A stretch of 64,000 nt of DNA from the NCBI RefSeq assembly GCF_032854445.1, contig NC_088302.1, positions 44,308,645 through 44,372,644 on the forward strand, written 5' to 3'. Below, one piece after another: positions 33,729-44,935 of the stretch; position 1 is the stretch's first letter; each line of letters opens with the position of its first letter. Position numbers and translations under genes: made by a program. This DNA is from Liolophura sinensis. Taxonomy: Eukaryota; Mollusca; Polyplacophora; Chitonida; Chitonidae. The notes beneath the pieces were generated by a model. That model saw only the letters and a list, made by a program, of their open reading frames with translations, made no database searches and had not been told where the DNA came from.

Positions 33729-36700
33729 CACTGGGTTGATCTCTTGCTGCCCGGTTTGTCTATAGGGTTGATTAGACGTTTGTCCGTACAGATGACTGGA
33801 GGCTTGTCCATACGGCTGAATAGAGCTTTGTCCATACGGCTGAATAGAGCTTTGTCCATACGGCTGAATAGAGTTTTGTTCATACGGCTGAATAGAGCTT
33901 TGTTCATACGGCTGAATAGAGCTTTGTTCATACGGCTGAATAGAGCTTTGTCCATACGGCTGAATAGAGCTTTGTTCATACGGCTGAATAGAGCTTTGTT
34001 CATACGGCTGAATAGAGTTTTGTTCATACGGCTGAATAGAGCTTTGTTCATACGGCTGAATACAGCTTTGTTTATACGGCTGAATAGAGCTTTGTCCATA
34101 CGGCTGAATAGAGCTTTGTTTATACGGCTGAATAGAGCTTTGTTCATACGGCTGAATAGAGTTTTGTTCATACGGCTGAATAGAGTTTTGTTCATACGGC
34201 TGAATAGAGCTTTGTCCATACGGCTGAATAGAGCTTTGTTTATACGGCTGAATAGAGCTTTGTTCATACGGCTGAATAGAGCTTTGTTTATACGGCTGAA
34301 TAGAGCTTTGTTCATAAGGCTGAATAGAGCTTTGTTCATACGGCTGAATAAAGTTTTGTTCATACGGCTGAATAGAGCTTTGTCCATACGGCTGAATACA
34401 GCTTTGTTTATACGGCTGAATAGAGCTTTGTTCATACGGCTGAATAGAGCTTTGTTTATACGGCTGAATAGAGCTTTGTCCATACGGCTGAATAGAGCTT
34501 TGTTCATACGGCTGAATAGAGCTTTGTTCATACGGCTGAATAGAGTTTTGTTCATACGGCTGAATAGAGCTTTGTCCATACGGCTGAATACAGCTTTGTT
34601 TATACGGCTGAATAGAGCTTTGTTCATACGGCTGAATAGAGCTTTGTTTATACGGCTGAATAGAGCTTTGTTCATACGGCTGAATAGAGTTTTGTTCATA
34701 CGGCTGAATAGAGTTTTGTTCATACGGCTGAATAGAGCTTTGTCCATACGGCTGAATACAGCTTTGTTTATACGGCTGAATAGAGCTTTGTTCATACGGC
34801 TGAATAGAGCTTTGTCCATACGGCTGAATAGAGCTTTGTTCATACGGCTGAATAGAGTTTTGTCCATACGGCTGAATAGAGCTTTGTTCATACGGCTGAA
34901 TAGAGCTTTGTTCATACGGCTGAATAGAGCTTTGTTCATACGGCTGAATAGAGCTTTGTTCATACGGCTGAATAGAGCTTTGTTTATACGGCTGAATAGA
35001 GCTTTGTTTATACGGCTGAATAGAGCTTTGTTCACACGGCTGAATAGAGTTTTGTCCATACGGCTGAATAGAGCTTTGTTCATACGGCTGAATAGAGCTT
35101 TGTCCATACGGCTGAATACAGCTTTGTTTATACGGCTGAATAGAGCTTTGTTCATACGGCTGAATAGAGCTTTGTTTATACGGCTGAATAGAGCTTTGTT
35201 CATACGGCTGAATAGAGTTTTGTCCATACGGCTGAATAGAGCTTTGTTCATACGGCTGAATAGAGTTTTGTTTATACGGCTGACTAGAGCTTTGTTCATA
35301 CGGCTGAATAGAGCTTTGTTCATACAGCTGAATAGAGCTTTGTTCACACGGCTGAATAGAGTTTTGTCCATACGGCTGAATAGAGCTTTGTTCATACGGC
35401 TGATTGGAAATTTTTCCATTCAGATGATTGGAATTTTGTTCATGCGGCAGGTTGGAGATTTTTTTTTAGAGGGCATGTCGTCAGAATGTGCTTCCTGGGT
35501 TTGGTTGCTCGGCTGAGCAGGCTCAACAGACTCCGCCTCACAGGGATGATAATTGTCTTGCGGGGATAAATCTGGGGAAAATACAAACGATTAAGACATG
35601 TGTTACATCTTACCTTGAAGGCCAACAGCTGCCTAAAGATGTGGGTTTAATAGTGAGTCAACTTGGCTCATTTAATAGTCAGCTGTTCAGAACTGTATAT
35701 TGAAATTAAGTCAGAATTAATTTTAATTCCAGCCTCACCCTGATTCTAAACCAATGAAATTTTAGTCGGAACTCAAGTTGACACATGTATTGAACGGAAA
35801 TACACTTTTAAACTATTGGATCAAGAAAATTTTATCCCAAAATAGCAAAACGAAAAAGCAGAATGTTGTTGGCAATTGTTGGCATTGAAAAACACAACAG
35901 TTTGTCGTGGTGACCAGGAAAATAAATGCTTTGGTGACTGGGCATCAGAAAAAAGCTGGTTTTAATTGACATTAGGAAACTAAATGATTCCTGAAAGTGG
36001 GCATTAGAAAAAGAAAATAACGCTGTATTAATAATCACCAGGAAAACAAAAGCTACTGGGGTGTTGAAAATCAGGAAAACAACAGACTCCGGCTTAGAAT
36101 AGAAAAACAGCCTTGTAGGCATCAGGAAAACTTCGGATTCTAGTGGTGACCACCAAAACAAAAGGATTGCTAGGCTCTAATGGACACTGAAGAAAAACCC
36201 GATGGCAGAGTGAACTTGGAAAACATGATTCTGGTGGACCCCGGGTGAACAATACATTCCCAACTGAACCAGGAAAACATGGTTCTACTGTACACAAGGA
36301 AAACAAATGAACTGGTTGAGATTTCTTTGAAGCCTGGTTAAAACACAACACAAGAATGTGAACTGCATATGCGCCGACATGTCTGGTGCTTGTGTTTCTG
36401 AGTGTAAGCCGTGTAAGCTGCTTGTAAGCCGACATTTACGGTGCTTGTATTGTAGTGTAAGCCGTGTAAGCTGCTGGAAAGCCGACATTTACGGTGCTTG
36501 TGTTGCTGCGTGTAAGGCGTGTAAGCCAACATATGCAGTGTATGTGTTGCTCAATGGGGCCAGGATTATACACCATTAGGCGGTGCGTTTCGTAGTGGGC
36601 GATGTAAATAGTTATACCTTTAAAACGGGATGACGCCACTTTGGCTAGTGGCTCTTTTTATTTCCTCGCATGACCGACTGCACGAGTATATTTTTAAATG

Positions 36701-38276
36701 TCTACAATGGCTGTTACAGGACAATTTCTTTGAAACGGTGCGGCGACACCGGATACTGTGGAATTTACCTTCGGTAACTTACCTGTAGGCCAGCGGCTTA
36801 CACTAACAAGCGCGCTTAGAGATATCCCTGGCTATGTCTCGAGCCCTGTCTACGCGTCGGGGTTATTATACTATTTGTAGTTTTGGTTTACAAATTTTAT
36901 TGATAGCTAATAAAATCTGTGAAGCGTGAGTATTGTGTCTTGTGGAAAACTTCAGAAAAATCATGGCTCTAATAGACCCGGGACAACAGCTGATTGCAGA
37001 GTGAACCAGAAAAATATGATGGATACCGTGAAAGCAAAAAAAATAATCTCTATCTCTAGCTCTATCTCTTCCCCATGGGCTTTTTAATGTACCTCTAAAA
37101 TGCAGGAAGTGACATATATGAAAAGATATAAAATTTTCCGGTCACGCGCTGTGAGTTGAAGGGGATTCCCCAGACGAAACCCACATTTCCAGTTGTAACA
37201 ACTAAAGGTGAAAACTTTGCGTTCTTACATCAAAATCTATATACTTGTCTTGAAAACTCTTCTCTGTACACCGTTTTTATTCACTTGAGTGAGGAATCAG
37301 TGAAATGTTGACCACCAAATCCACTTTCTTTAGCATAAATGTACAAAAGATTTTCCCCATATTTCTACCAATTCTTTTGCAGAGATACATATGTAGAAAT
37401 ATTTTGTTTATGTGTAACACAAATTATAAATTTTTGTTTTATTAACATTTGTGCAAAAGATGTTTATTTTACATAAATTTACAAAAGAATTTGACAAATA
37501 GGAGAAAATCTTACGGAGATCCCAAAACACGCCGTGACAGTACACTGTATAACTGGAACTACTTCGGTAAATCGGTGACAATTTTCATCACCTCAGAAAT
37601 GCTGCCAAACTGGGGGGAAAATCTCTCTCCGCTCGGCTTTCAGGCCTCCAAATGACTTTACTAACAAAGTCTTTGGTTCGCACATATCTTCCATATTATA
37701 ATAATTATTTTCACGACAGGCATCTCTGTCCAGAGTTATAAATTCATAAACTCAATGGTTTGGAATACTTATCTTTTTGGACGTTGGCAGAGAGACTTGC
37801 AACGTTTCTCCTTTTTTTGCCTCATGCATCACACCCCGAATGAATCATTCATGCACAGTTTATTCATTGTTTCTGCAGAAATAGACACACACTTGCTACC
37901 ATAAACGGCACCTCTGTGTGAAACGGCATGAATTTTATTGTGTTCACGAGATTAAAAATACGAAAAGCGCCTTGCAATACCGGTACAGGGAAAAACTTTT
38001 CTGCTAAATCTTCATAAAAATTCATAGGCTAGGCTAACAATCACACCTAGGCACGACAGGTGTACCATTCGCATTACCTGTAGTTTTATTATGGTTATCA
38101 ACTCAAACATAACGGCTGCCGTCGTACAAATGAAATATTCTTGAGTGCGGCGTAAAAAACCACTCAAATAAATAAAATCAAACATAACGGTGTCATTGAT
38201 GACCTGTGTAAAATGAAACTTGAAAAGCAAGAGTGAAAACAATGAAAATACATGGAAGTTAAGAAGTACCTGACAT
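33729..38276 (-). CDS. CD225-like locus with giant Q-S-S-I-Q-P-Y-x repeat exon (partial; one frameshift)
   Basis: Exon 1 is 38270-38276 (ATG TCA G, donor GTACTT), identical in coding sequence and phase to exon 1 of the 2.4-kb CD225 gene. Exon 2 is 33729-35571 (acceptor TTTCCCCAG, donor GTACGT after an ...N-P-V end, same phase 0 as the 2.4-kb gene). It starts D-L-S-P-Q-D-N-Y, then acidic and polar residues, then about 66 copies of an 8-residue unit Q-S-S-I-Q-P-Y-(E/G/K), then Y-G-Q-T-S-N-Q-P-Y-R-Q. The exon is 1843 nt; one more base is needed to keep phase, and the start and repeat frames differ by exactly that at an A9 run (plus-strand T9, 35459-35467). This is either a real frameshift or a homopolymer error. 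No CD225 exons were found downstream in the window, so it may be a partial gene, have distant exons, or be dead. A long Q/P/Y tract suggests a disordered cytosolic tail (inference). Confidence 0.6.
33790..35410 (-). repeat. 24-bp coding minisatellite, about 66 copies
   Basis: The unit on the plus strand is 'catacggctgaatagagctt' plus 'tgtt'. Every copy is 24 bp, so frames are open in several readings; the reading continuous with the flanking splice sites is the minus-strand Q-S-S-I-Q-P-Y-x. Variants are non-random: ttc, tcc and ttt at the x codon (E, G, K), and 'tacagc' copies (S to C) near 34060, 34396, 34588, 34756 and 35116 with similar neighbours, indicating higher-order duplication blocks. 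Confidence 0.95.
35880..36310 (+). repeat. Degenerate 'accaggaaaa' tandem repeat
   Basis: Irregular units with '(c)accaggaaaataa' / 'catcaggaaaac' spaced about 40-60 bp, related to the 55-bp array at 24 kb. Lies in the intron upstream of the Q/P/Y exon. Confidence 0.6.
36365..36545 (+). repeat. 54-bp tandem repeat, 3-4 copies
   Basis: Unit 'agtgtaagccgtgtaagctg', 'c(t)tgtaagccgacatttacg', 'gtgcttgt' repeats at 54-bp spacing. 54 is a multiple of 3, so open frames on both strands are expected and carry no weight. Confidence 0.85.
37040..38100. other. Intron of the Q/P/Y-repeat locus
   Basis: No exon was recognised. It contains the 37155-37195 segment shared with 25640-25685, evidence that this locus and the 21-kb pseudogene are duplicates. 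Confidence 0.45.
38105..38178 (+). repeat. V-SINE tail fragment
   Basis: 'cataacggctgccgtcgtac', 'aaatgaaatattcttgagtg' then 'cggcgtaaaaaaccactcaa' and 'ataaataaa'. Only the last ~70 bases of the element. Confidence 0.8.
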
Positions 38277-38298
38277 GGTCTTAAGCTCAGAAACCCAC

Positions 38299-38305
38299 CT
38301 GACAT
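38299..38305 (-). other. Duplicate first exon (ATG TCA G) 29 bp upstream
   Basis: A ~29-bp direct repeat ('tttctgagcttRagaccatg' on the minus strand) gives two start codons: 38303-38305 followed by donor-like GTGGGT, and 38274-38276 followed by GTACTT. Either could serve as the first exon of the Q/P/Y locus. A transcript starting at the upper ATG and using the lower donor would add about ten residues. Confidence 0.5.
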
Positions 38306-38309
38306 AGTC

Positions 38310-39060
38310 TCAAGCTCAGAAACGCGCGTTGATCATGAACATCGACCTTTGGCGACACTGTCGAGAGGCCGAGGAGTCGTTCGACTTAAAGCTCTTGCGG
38401 GGAAATAAACGCGCCTGATTTGTGGATCAGAGATTTCTAAGCTGTTAAACAAAGAACATTTTGAAAGTTGGGAACTTTTTGCTGAAGTCTCCTCAGGCGT
38501 CCGTATTTGTCAGTGTCACGAAAGTCTCAGTTAAGAGTGCCAAAAAGATTTATCTCAGACGAAACATATATTTGACCCGTTTTATATTACAACTCTTATA
38601 TAAATTCTTATCGTTTTACACTACAGGTACATGGATGCCAGAGATCCCAGAGGCACAGCGGTATTTGTATATATCTGCAACACAACTCTGTTTACTCTTA
38701 GTTGCTACATGTCATCAAAAAGGGCTCTTTATAATAGGGACATTCCTCTAGCTCAATTCGTTGACCCCTGCATCTCGGATGTGGAGATTGGAGCCCAAAT
38801 AGTGTAACCTTTACCATGGTGTCGTGTTCTCAAACAGGCTTCGAGAAGAACAGGGCCCTGACCATGTGGACGTGGGTGTCTTTAGAGTTTGGGGCATATA
38901 AGTGAGAACATGGAGGTATATATGCCATATAGTTGTTCAATATTTCTGAATACTTTTCAAAGACGACTGCAAAGAATGGTGGAGAGGGTTACAATCGACA
39001 TTTTTGGCGTTCAGCTATATTACCTGTACACTAAATCACACACCTGTTCGTCTGCACAAC
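38310..39060. other. Presumed 5' flank of the Q/P/Y locus; no gene
   Basis: Upstream of the duplicated first exon in minus-strand sense. An open frame at 38461-38751 (96 aa) has no recognised motif. Confidence 0.3.
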
Positions 39061-39104
39061 ATAAAATATCGTACGCAAAGCAAGAGTGTCAAGCAAACAT
39101 TATA

Positions 39105-39545
39105 TACATGAGAGCAAATCTCAGAGATTAACATATTCGGTCATATACATGAGAGCAAATCTCAGAGATTAACATATTCGGTCATATACATGAGAGCAAA
39201 TCTCAGAGATTAACATATTCGGTCATATACATGAGAGCAAATCTCAGAGATTAACATATTCGGTCATATACATGAGAGCAAATCTCAGAGATTAACATAT
39301 TCGGTCATATACATGAGAGCAAATCTCAGAGATTAACATATTCGGTCATATACATGAGAGCAAATCTCAGAGATTAACATATTCGGTCATATACATGAGA
39401 GCAAATCTCAGAGATTAACATATTCGGTCATATACATGAGAGCAAATCTCAGAGATTAACATATTCGGTCATATACATGAGAGCAAATCTCAGAGATTAA
39501 CATATTCGGTCATATACATGAGAGCAAATCTCAGGAATTAACACA
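39105..39545 (-). repeat. 41-bp satellite array, about 10.6 copies (reverse orientation)
   Basis: Unit 'gagagcaaatctcagagatt', 'aacatattcggtcatataca', 't', nearly identical copies. Its reverse complement ('...gttaatctctgagatttgct') is the unit of the large array at 40.4-43.2 kb. Confidence 0.95.
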
Positions 39546-39610
39546 GTCAGTCATATGCATGAGTGCAAAAACAGCATGTGGTTGAATTTAAGAATGTTTG
39601 CAACATTAAG

Positions 39611-39878
39611 TTATTTATTTATTTATTTATTTGATTGGTGTTCTACGCCATACTCAAGAATATTTCACTTATACGATGGCGACCACTATGGTGGGAGGAA
39701 ACCGGGCAGAGCCCGGGGGGAACCCACGACCATCTGCAGGTTGCTGTCAGACCTTCCCACTTACGGCCGGAGAGGAACCCAGCATGAGCTGGACTTGAAC
39801 TCACAGCGACCGCATTGGTGAGAGACTCCTGGGTCATTACGCTGTGCTAGCGCGCTAACCAACTGAGCCACGGAGGCC
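39611..39878 (-). repeat. Full-length V-SINE-like SINE with tRNA head
   Basis: Runs from AAAT tail to tRNA-like head: on the minus strand 'ggcctccgtggctcagttgg' (A box TGGCTCAGTTGG) then 'ttagcgcgctagcaca', B-box-like 'gagttcaagtcc', body and V core. It sits between two oppositely oriented arrays of the 41-bp satellite. Confidence 0.93.
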
Positions 39879-40379
39879 TCGGTATCATTGATACATGGTA
39901 AGATGTACATAAATGAGTAACAATTTCTATCTTTGAAAAATTTTTGTTTAATATTCTCTCGTGGAATGCAGTATTGCAAAACTATTCACAGACATCAGAA
40001 CATTTTGCTGCCATATTAGGAAACTCCTTGTTATAAATTGGTGTCATTAGCAACAGAGACAGGTGAATACGACAGGTCTCTAATATAAACCCTTAGGGGT
40101 TTCTGTTTCGGCTTTCTTTTATGGTTGCCATGTATATGTTATATTTCTTGATGTACCGGTAAATTTCTCATTATGCATTCTTCTGGTGAAATGCCTTTGG
40201 TGAAATAAAAAATGAAATGAATAAAATGTAATACGAGAAATTTTTACTCATTTCTACTCATGGCTGGATTTATACTGGATGGTTACTTTTCACTACGTAC
40301 CAGTAAAAGATATACGTATTTTCGAAGTTACACACGACCCCAGAAATATCCAGATTCACATCGTGTATGGAATGTAAAT

Positions 40380-43215
40380 ATGCATGTTAAGCCCTGAGAT
40401 TTGCTCTCATGCATATGGATGACTGTGTTAATCCCTGAGGTCATTCTTGAGTACGGCGTAAAACACCAATGAAATAAATAAATAAAATAACCCCTGAGAT
40501 TCTTATTTATATGAATGACTGTGTTAATCCCTGAGATTTGTTCTCATGTATATGGATGACTGTGTTAATCTCTGAGATTTGCTCTCATGCATATGGTTGA
40601 CTGTGTTAATCTCTCAGGTTTGCTCTCATGTATATGGATGACTGTGTTAATCTCTGAGATTTGCTCTCATGCATATGGATGACTGTGTTAATCTCTGAGA
40701 TTTGCTCTCATGTATATGGATGACTGTGTTAATCCCAAAGAGTTGTTTCTCATGTACATGAATGAGTGTTAATCTCTGAGATTTGCTCTCATGTATATGG
40801 ATGACTGTGTTAATCCCAAAGATTTGTTCTCAAATATATAAATGAGTGTTAATATCTGAGATTTGGTCTCATGTATATGGATGACTGTGTTAATCCCAAA
40901 GATTTGTTCACATGTATATGAATAAGTGTTAATCTCTGAGATTTGCTCTCATGTATATGGATGACTGTGTTAATCCCAAAGATTTGTTCTCAAATATATG
41001 AATGAGTGTTAATCTCTGAGATTTGGTCTCATGTATATGGATGACTGTGTTAATCCCAAAGATTTGTTCTCAAATATATAAATGAGTGTTAATCTCTGAG
41101 ATTTGGTCTCATGTATATGGATGACTGTGTTAATCCCAAAGATTTGTTCACATGTATATGAATAAGTGTTAATCTCTGAGATTTGCTCTCATGTATATGG
41201 ATGACTGTGTTAATCCCAAAGATTTGTTCTCAAATATATGAATGAGTGTTAATCTCTGAGATTTGCTCTCATGTATATGGATGACTGTGTTAATCCCAAA
41301 GATTTGTTCTCAAATATATAAATGAGTGTTAATCTCTGAGATTTGGTCTCATGTATATGGATGACTGTGTTAATCCCAAAGATTTGTTCACATGTATATG
41401 AATAAGTGTTAATCTCTGAGATTTGGTCTCATGTATATGGATGACTGTGTTAATCCCAAAGATTTGTTCTCATGTATATGAATAAGTGTTAATCTCTGAG
41501 ATTTGGTTTCATGTATATGGATGACTGTGTTAATCCCAAAGATTTGTTCTCAAATATATAAATGAGTGTTAATCTCTGAGATTTGGTCTCATGTATATGG
41601 ATGACTGTGTTAATCCCAAAGATTTGTTCTCATGTATATGAATAAGTGTTAATCTCTGAGATTTGCTCTCATGTATATGGATGACTGTGTTAATCCCAAA
41701 GATTTGTTCTCAAATATATAAATGAGTGTTAATCTCTGAGATTTGGTCTCATGTATATGGATGACTGTGTTAATCCCAAAGATTTGTTCACATGTATATG
41801 AATAAGTGTTAATCTCTGAGATTTGGTCTCATGTATATGGATGACTGTGTTAATCCCAAAGATTTGCTCTCATGTATATGAATAAGTGTTAATCTCTGAG
41901 ATTTGCTCTCATGTATATGGATGACTGTGTTAATCCCAAAGATTTGTTCTCAAATATATAAATGAGTGTTAATCTCTGAGATTTGGTCTCATGTATATGA
42001 ATGAGTGTTAATCTCTGAGATTTGGTCTCATGTATATGGATGACTGTGTTAATCCCAAAGATTTGTTCTCAAATATGTAAATGAGTGTTAATATCTGAGA
42101 TTTGCTCTCATGTATATGGATGACTGTGTTAATCCCAAAGATTTGTTCTCATGTATATGAATGAGTGTTAATCTCTGAGATTTGCTCTCATGTATATGGA
42201 TGACTGTGTTAATCCCAAAGATTTGTTCTGATGCATATGAATGACTGCATTAGTCTCATGTATATGGATGACTGTGTTAACCCCTAAGATTTGCTCTCAT
42301 GCATATGAATGAATGTTAATCTCTGAGATTTGCTCTCATGTATATGGATGACTGTGTTAATCCCAAAGATTTGCTCTCATGCATATGAATGAATGTTAAT
42401 CTCTGAGATTTGCTCTCATGTATATGGATGACTGTGTTAATCCCAAAGATTTGCTCTCATGCATATGAATGAATGTTAATCTCTGAGATTTGCTCTCATG
42501 TATATGGATGACTGTGTTAATCCCAAAGATTTGCTCTCATGCATATGAATGAGTGTTTATCCCTAAGATTTGCTCTCAAGTATATTACCGACTGTGTTAA
42601 CCCCTGAGATTTGCTCTCACATATGTGAAAGACTGTACTAATTCCTGAGATTTGCCCTCATGTATACAAATCATTATGTTAATTTCTGAGCTTTGCTCTC
42701 ATGTATATGGATGACTGTGTTAACCCCTGAGATTTGCCATCACGTTCATGAATGACTGTGTTAATCCATAAGATTTGCTCTCATGTATATGAAGGAGTGT
42801 TAATCTCTGAGATTTGCTCTGATGTATATAAATGACTGTGTTAATCCCTGAGATTTGCTCTCATGTATATGACTGACTGTGTTAATCCCTGAGATTAGCT
42901 CTCTTGTATATGACTGACTGTGCTAATCCCTGAGATTAGCTCTCATGTATATGGATGACTGAGTTAATCCCTAAGATTTGCTCTCAAGTATATGACTGAC
43001 TCTGTTAATCCCTGTCATTTGCTCTCATCTATATGGATGAGTGGGTTAATGTCTGAGATTAGCTCTCATGTATACGAATGGCTTTGTTAATGTCTGAGAT
43101 TAGCTTTCATGTATATGAATGACTGTTATTCCCTGAGATCAGCTCTCATGTATATGGATGACTGTGTTAATCCCTGAGATTTGCTCTCATGTATATGCAT
43201 GACTGTGTTAATCTC
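40380..43215 (+). repeat. Large 41-bp satellite array with 80-bp dimer structure
   Basis: About 70 units of 'atctctgagatttgctctca' 'tgtatatggatgactgtgtt', most organised as 80-bp dimers alternating with a diverged 'atcccaaagatttgttctca' 'aatatataaatgagtgtta' unit. Edges are more diverged than the core, as expected for unequal exchange. A V-SINE tail piece interrupts it at 40441-40490. Confidence 0.95.
40441..40490 (+). repeat. V-SINE tail fragment inside satellite
   Basis: 'cattcttgagtacggcgtaa' 'aacaccaatgaaataaataa' with no SINE body, inserted in or captured by the satellite array near its left edge. Confidence 0.85.
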
Positions 43216-43276
43216 TCACATTTGCTGTCATGTGAATGGATGCGCAAAACGGTCTCACAATTATAAGGTAAACAAC

Positions 43277-43372
43277 GAAGAATATTTCACTATTACGACA
43301 GCGTCCAGCACTATGGTGGGAGAAAACCGGGCAGAGCCTGGGGGGAACCTAACTGAGCCACGGAGACCCCCC
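43277..43372 (-). repeat. Internally deleted V-SINE
   Basis: 'aagaatatttcactattacg' through 'gccggg..gggggaacc' joins directly to the head end 'taactgagccacggagaccc'. About 130 bp of core and body are missing. Followed by C and CA runs. Confidence 0.8.
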
Positions 43373-43744
43373 CCCCCCCACACACACACACATATTTGAA
43401 CTTAACTTTTATTTTGATATGTATAAATAAATTCTTTTAATGTGAAAAGTTCATATCAGACGTTTGTGAAAATGTTGTGATGCCACCAGCGGATTTAACA
43501 TGTTGATAATTCCGTCACAGGCAAAGCGAATGTGCAACTTATACAGCTTGTAGGTTATTCGGGACGCATGCGCATTATGCCCGGTACATGATTGTTGAAC
43601 TGTTGTATAACGCCATACTCAAGGATTTTTCCCTTGATTCACATGAACATTCCCTTATTTGAGCTATCAATATTAAAAAATAAATAAGAACGGCCATGTA
43701 ACAAAAAACGTTTTTTACTTATTTATTTGCCTTATTATTTTTTT

Positions 43745-43935
43745 TTTAGTGGTGTTTTACGCCGTACTCTGTATATTTCACTTATACGATCGCAGCCAGC
43801 ATTATGATGGGCTAAACGGGCAAGCCCGAGGGGCACTCACGACCATTCGCAGGTTGCTGGCAGAGAAAGCCAGCATGACTTGGACTTGAACACTGTGCTA
43901 TGCTGGTCAGCTAACCACTAGGTCACGGAGGCCCC
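43745..43935 (-). repeat. V-SINE-like SINE, diverged but head present
   Basis: 'ggtgttttacgccgtactct', 'gatcgcagccagcattatga', 'cacgaccattcgcaggttgc' and head 'ctaaccactaggtcacggag'. Several small deletions. Confidence 0.85.
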
Positions 43936-44065
43936 TCTAACAAATAATTTGTAACAAAATACTATTGATCGCTATTGTATTTAATCGACTTTTTGAGGCC
44001 AAGATGTTGGGCATTTGAAATAAAATACCGGAACAGGAAAATGCGTTTTAACCTTTGAATATCGT

Positions 44066-44122
44066 CGTCATATGACTGAAAAATTGTTGAGTACGACGTT
44101 AAACCCCAAGCACTCACTCACC
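44066..44122 (+). repeat. Second SINE family, tail only
   Basis: 'cgtcgtcatatgactgaaaa' 'attgttgagtacgacgttaa' 'accccaagcactcactcac'. Confidence 0.85.
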
Positions 44123-44649
44123 TTTGAATAACTAACCACAAAATTAATTGAGAAACACAGCCAAAAAAACTAGAAAATCTACTGCCTAATTTTTTGAGTT
44201 AGTGGTTTTCTGTTTGTTTTTTCCAGTTCTGCCGATGCGTAACCAGACAGTGTTGTCCCATCTAGCCCATTCATGCGTGACATCTCAAATGGCTATGTTT
44301 AAATGTGTTACACGTGTAAACAGGTATGTTTTATGTTCGAATCAAGAAAAGATGCTTCGCAAAACTTTGCACAGACATTTAAAGTTACCAATTTGTCTAA
44401 TGTCATCTTATTACTCCATTATTAGATGTAGGCGAGTACACTAATTCTTGATGAAATCTGTGTTGCAAACACGGAAAATGTATCGGACACAGCAGCCTTC
44501 CGATGAAACATCAACATGGACTGTTTAGTGTATATGTCGTCCGATATTATGTACGTAATGCACATGTATGTGATTTGTGAGTCATGTAAGGTATAAATTA
44601 TTTTGGCATAACGCCATGCACGTGGGCAGCATTGTTTTATGGATACTGT

Positions 44650-44935
44650 CTAGAGTGAGGGAGTGAGTGCTTGGAGTTTAACGTCGTTCTTAAAAATTTC
44701 TCAGTCATGTGACGAGGAATGCATGTATTGCAGAATTGTTGCAGGACGGATTTCCACCGCTTTTATCTAATGCTACTACACTGAGACGACTTACCAAAGA
44801 CAAGTAAGCGGTCCCGTCCGAGCCATTATACTGATAAGTGTCAACCAGTCGCTACACTTCCGCTTCATGCTGAACGCCAAGCGAGGAAGCTACAACTTCC
44901 TCTTTTAAGGTCTAAGGTATATGTCTCGATCAGTA
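44650..44935 (-). repeat. Second SINE family, near full-length
   Basis: 'gagtgagtgcttggagttta', 'gcaggacggatttccaccgc', 'gacaagtaagcggtcccgtc', 'gaacgccaagcgaggaagct'. Matches the 7.0-kb copy over most of its length; the tRNA-like end is more eroded. Confidence 0.88.

Noticed and set aside
33744-35516. Plus-strand 590-aa frame of L-F-I-R-L-N-R-A repeats, and minus-strand R-M-N-K-A-L-F-S frame
   Set aside because: Both are shadow readings of the 24-bp array. The reading joined to proper splice sites and to related sequence elsewhere is the minus-strand Q-S-S-I-Q-P-Y one.
39643-39837. Frames with S-S-P-A-H-A-G-F-L-S-G-R-x-W-E-G-L (also at 58.1, 26.9, 0.04 kb)
   Set aside because: These are translations of the V-SINE core, not genes.
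39105-43215. CRISPR-like array
   Set aside because: Repeats are directly tandem without unique spacers, in a eukaryotic SINE-rich context. This is a satellite.
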